Origin: Aquirufa rosea
GTDB lineage: Bacteria > Bacteroidota > Bacteroidia > Cytophagales > Spirosomataceae
Assembly: GCF_004118285.1 (NCBI RefSeq)
Contig: NZ_SDHY01000004.1
Coordinates: 62,001-126,000, forward strand
Direction of reading: 5' to 3'
Length of the DNA: 64,000 bases
Shown: positions 62,955-64,000 of the stretch, in pieces
How positions within the stretch are numbered: the stretch's first letter is position 1
Layout: every line of letters starts with the position of its first letter
Made by a program: the position numbers and the translations under genes
Notes under the pieces: generated by a model
Database searches by the model: none
What the model saw: only the letters and a program-made list of their open reading frames with translations
What the model was told of the DNA's origin: nothing

Positions 62955-63884
62955 ATGCAAAAGTTTTTCAAATTTTTGATGCTGGTAGCCTTTCAGACCT
63001 TTGCTTGGAATAGCATCGCTCAAGATGGAACCATTTATCCGTTGGATGCTCCTAAAGAGCCCAATGCGATTCCATTAGGAACTGGATCTGTAAAGGACCA
63101 ACCCGCTCCAGAAACCTGGTTCCGCCAATGGGGAGATCCTATGGCACGTAACATTTCCCAAGCGACTCTTACGCCATTCTTACCCGAAAAAGGTAAAGCC
63201 ACAGGTGCAGCAGTTATCGTAGCCCCAGGTGGGGGATTTCGCTGGCTCTCCATGGGCAATGAAGGCTGGGAAGTAGCCGAAGCTCTAGCCAAAAAAGGAA
63301 TAGCGGCTTTCGTACTCAAATACCGTTTATTCCCAACCGCTGAATCCTTGGAAGATTTCAAAGCCTGGATGAACCGTCCTCGTCCAGCTCCTGCCAAAAC
63401 GGATGATCCCTCAAAACCTGCTACTCCTCCTAGTCCTTTCCAAATGGATCTGTCCAACCAATTAGCAGATGCCGAGGCCGCCTATGCCATGATCCTAAAA
63501 AATGCGCAAGCATGGGGAGTAGATACGCAGCGCATTGGAATGATTGGATTTTCTGCCGGAGCGGGTTTAACCATGCATGCAACTTTGAATTCAAAGACCA
63601 TGAAATTAGCGTTTATTGGCCCTATTTACGGAGGAATGGGACCCGTAAAGGTTCCTGAAAATGCTCCTCCTATGTTTAATGTCATTGCCAGCGATGATTT
63701 TTTATTTAATTCCCAGTTTGGTATCATTGAATCTTGGTTCAAGGCAGGTAGACCTGTAGAATTTCATTTGTACCAAAATGGTGGACATGGCTTTGGTTTA
63801 GGTAATCCAAATCGGACGAGCAATAAATGGTTTGATGCCTTTATGCACTGGTTAAATGTAAATAAATTTCTTGTAAGCAAATAA
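62955..63884 (+). CDS. Secreted acetyl xylan esterase-like alpha/beta hydrolase
   Basis: A 309-residue protein with a signal peptide (about residues 1-22). The hydrolase fold shows AVIVAPGGGFRWLSM with the oxyanion-hole GGGF, AFVLKYRLFP, the nucleophile elbow GFSAGAG and the C-terminal histidine in GGHGFGLG. A proline-rich insert lies near residues 138-158. It belongs to the BD-FAE/acetyl xylan esterase-like group. It starts 47 bases after the preceding gene and ends at a strong hairpin at 63914. Confidence 0.88.
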   Translation: MQKFFKFLMLVAFQTFAWNSIAQDGTIYPLDAPKEPNAIPLGTGSVKDQPAPETWFRQWGDPMARNISQATLTPFLPEKGKATGAAVIVAPGGGFRWLSMGNEGWEVAEALAKKGIAAFVLKYRLFPTAESLEDFKAWMNRPRPAPAKTDDPSKPATPPSPFQMDLSNQLADAEAAYAMILKNAQAWGVDTQRIGMIGFSAGAGLTMHATLNSKTMKLAFIGPIYGGMGPVKVPENAPPMFNVIASDDFLFNSQFGIIESWFKAGRPVEFHLYQNGGHGFGLGNPNRTSNKWFDAFMHWLNVNKFLVSK

Positions 63885-63913
63885 TCCACTCCCAAAATTT
63901 ACAAGTTACCCTA

Positions 63914-63946
63914 AAAAGAAAGAGGTCCCATGGGCCTCTTTCTTTT
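63914..63946 (+). terminator. Terminator after the esterase
   Basis: A perfect 12-base-pair stem (AAAAGAAAGAGG and its complement) around a nine-base loop that ends in four T. It may act in both directions because the left arm begins with A. Confidence 0.85.
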
Positions 63947-64000
63947 GCATTAAATTCCTGCCAATTTTTCCTGTAAGCTCGTTCAAATTTTTCCCTAAGA

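Noticed and set aside
63947-64000. Start or end of another gene at the right edge
   Set aside because: The 54 bases after the terminator contain stops in the frames that looked protein-like, and too little sequence remains to support a gene.

Overview
The window looks like chromosomal DNA of a Bacteroidota member, probably an aerobic heterotroph of the Cytophagales type; the order-level placement is inference from gene content. The evidence is AT-rich DNA with few Shine-Dalgarno sites, several TAnnTTTG -7 boxes 17 to 20 bases before start codons, a TonB-dependent receptor with an N-terminal carboxypeptidase-like domain, DUF2911, DUF4153, ChaN and DUF2975 proteins, AraC regulators with membrane-spanning N-termini, and many secreted or Tat-exported enzymes. 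I see no rRNA, tRNA, CRISPR array, insertion sequence or prophage. About 61 protein genes fill the window; the only gene-free stretch over 300 bases is 47050-47528.

Layout. 1-5312 (mostly minus): the 5' part of a Tat-exported Gfo/Idh/MocA oxidoreductase, OsmC, a cytochrome c/sugar dehydrogenase fusion, a coupled DUF3052-like/flavin-binding pair, and a Nudix-derived regulator facing a secreted carboxylesterase (5500-7110). 7235-12140: PhzF-like isomerase, ChaN, an MBL hydrolase/DUF2911 operon, a TMEM175-like channel and an EamA permease. 12323-18659: a Bcr/CflA efflux pump, a TetR regulator and a divergent ABC-HlyD-TolC export operon whose ABC ATPase has most catalytic motifs altered. 18675-24193: a DUF2975/HTH pair, a TonB receptor, a DUF1624 membrane protein with a small monooxygenase, and a beta-barrel protein. 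24240-37675: secreted adenosine deaminase, M23 peptidase, an NAPE-PLD-like hydrolase, a DUF4153 protein, a coupled esterase/amidohydrolase pair divergent from a GH3 glycosidase, a YdeI-like protein with a CDGSH-type tail, an AraC regulator and a tandem pair of paralogous exported proteins.

37752-48731 is an oxidation module. A minus-strand operon encodes AraC regulator, aldo/keto reductase, [2Fe-2S] subunit and Tat-exported molybdopterin hydroxylase. Opposite it lie a SnoaL-like protein, a second molybdopterin hydroxylase without its own [2Fe-2S] gene, a secreted carboxylesterase and a membrane AraC regulator. 48778-55756 is a small-carboxylate region: MadL/MadM malonate transporter converging on a MatB-like malonyl-CoA synthetase, then an operon of a 54-residue membrane protein, an SbtA-type bicarbonate transporter, DUF6671 and DUF3050, facing a LysR regulator. 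Together these could supply malonyl-CoA from imported malonate, or bicarbonate for carboxylases; that joint role is inference.

56000-63884 holds a GH79-like glycosidase split by a frameshift in a seven-C run, small conserved proteins, a Tat-exported sugar isomerase/GMC oxidoreductase pair followed by a nitrilase-type amidase, an unknown secreted protein and a secreted esterase. The isomerase/GMC pair and the Gfo/Idh/MocA gene at the left edge fit periplasmic oxidation of sugars to keto-sugars.

The best candidates for an undescribed system are the SbtA-DUF6671-DUF3050 operon, the exporter with a degenerate ATPase, and the pair of exported molybdenum hydroxylases that may share one iron-sulfur subunit.
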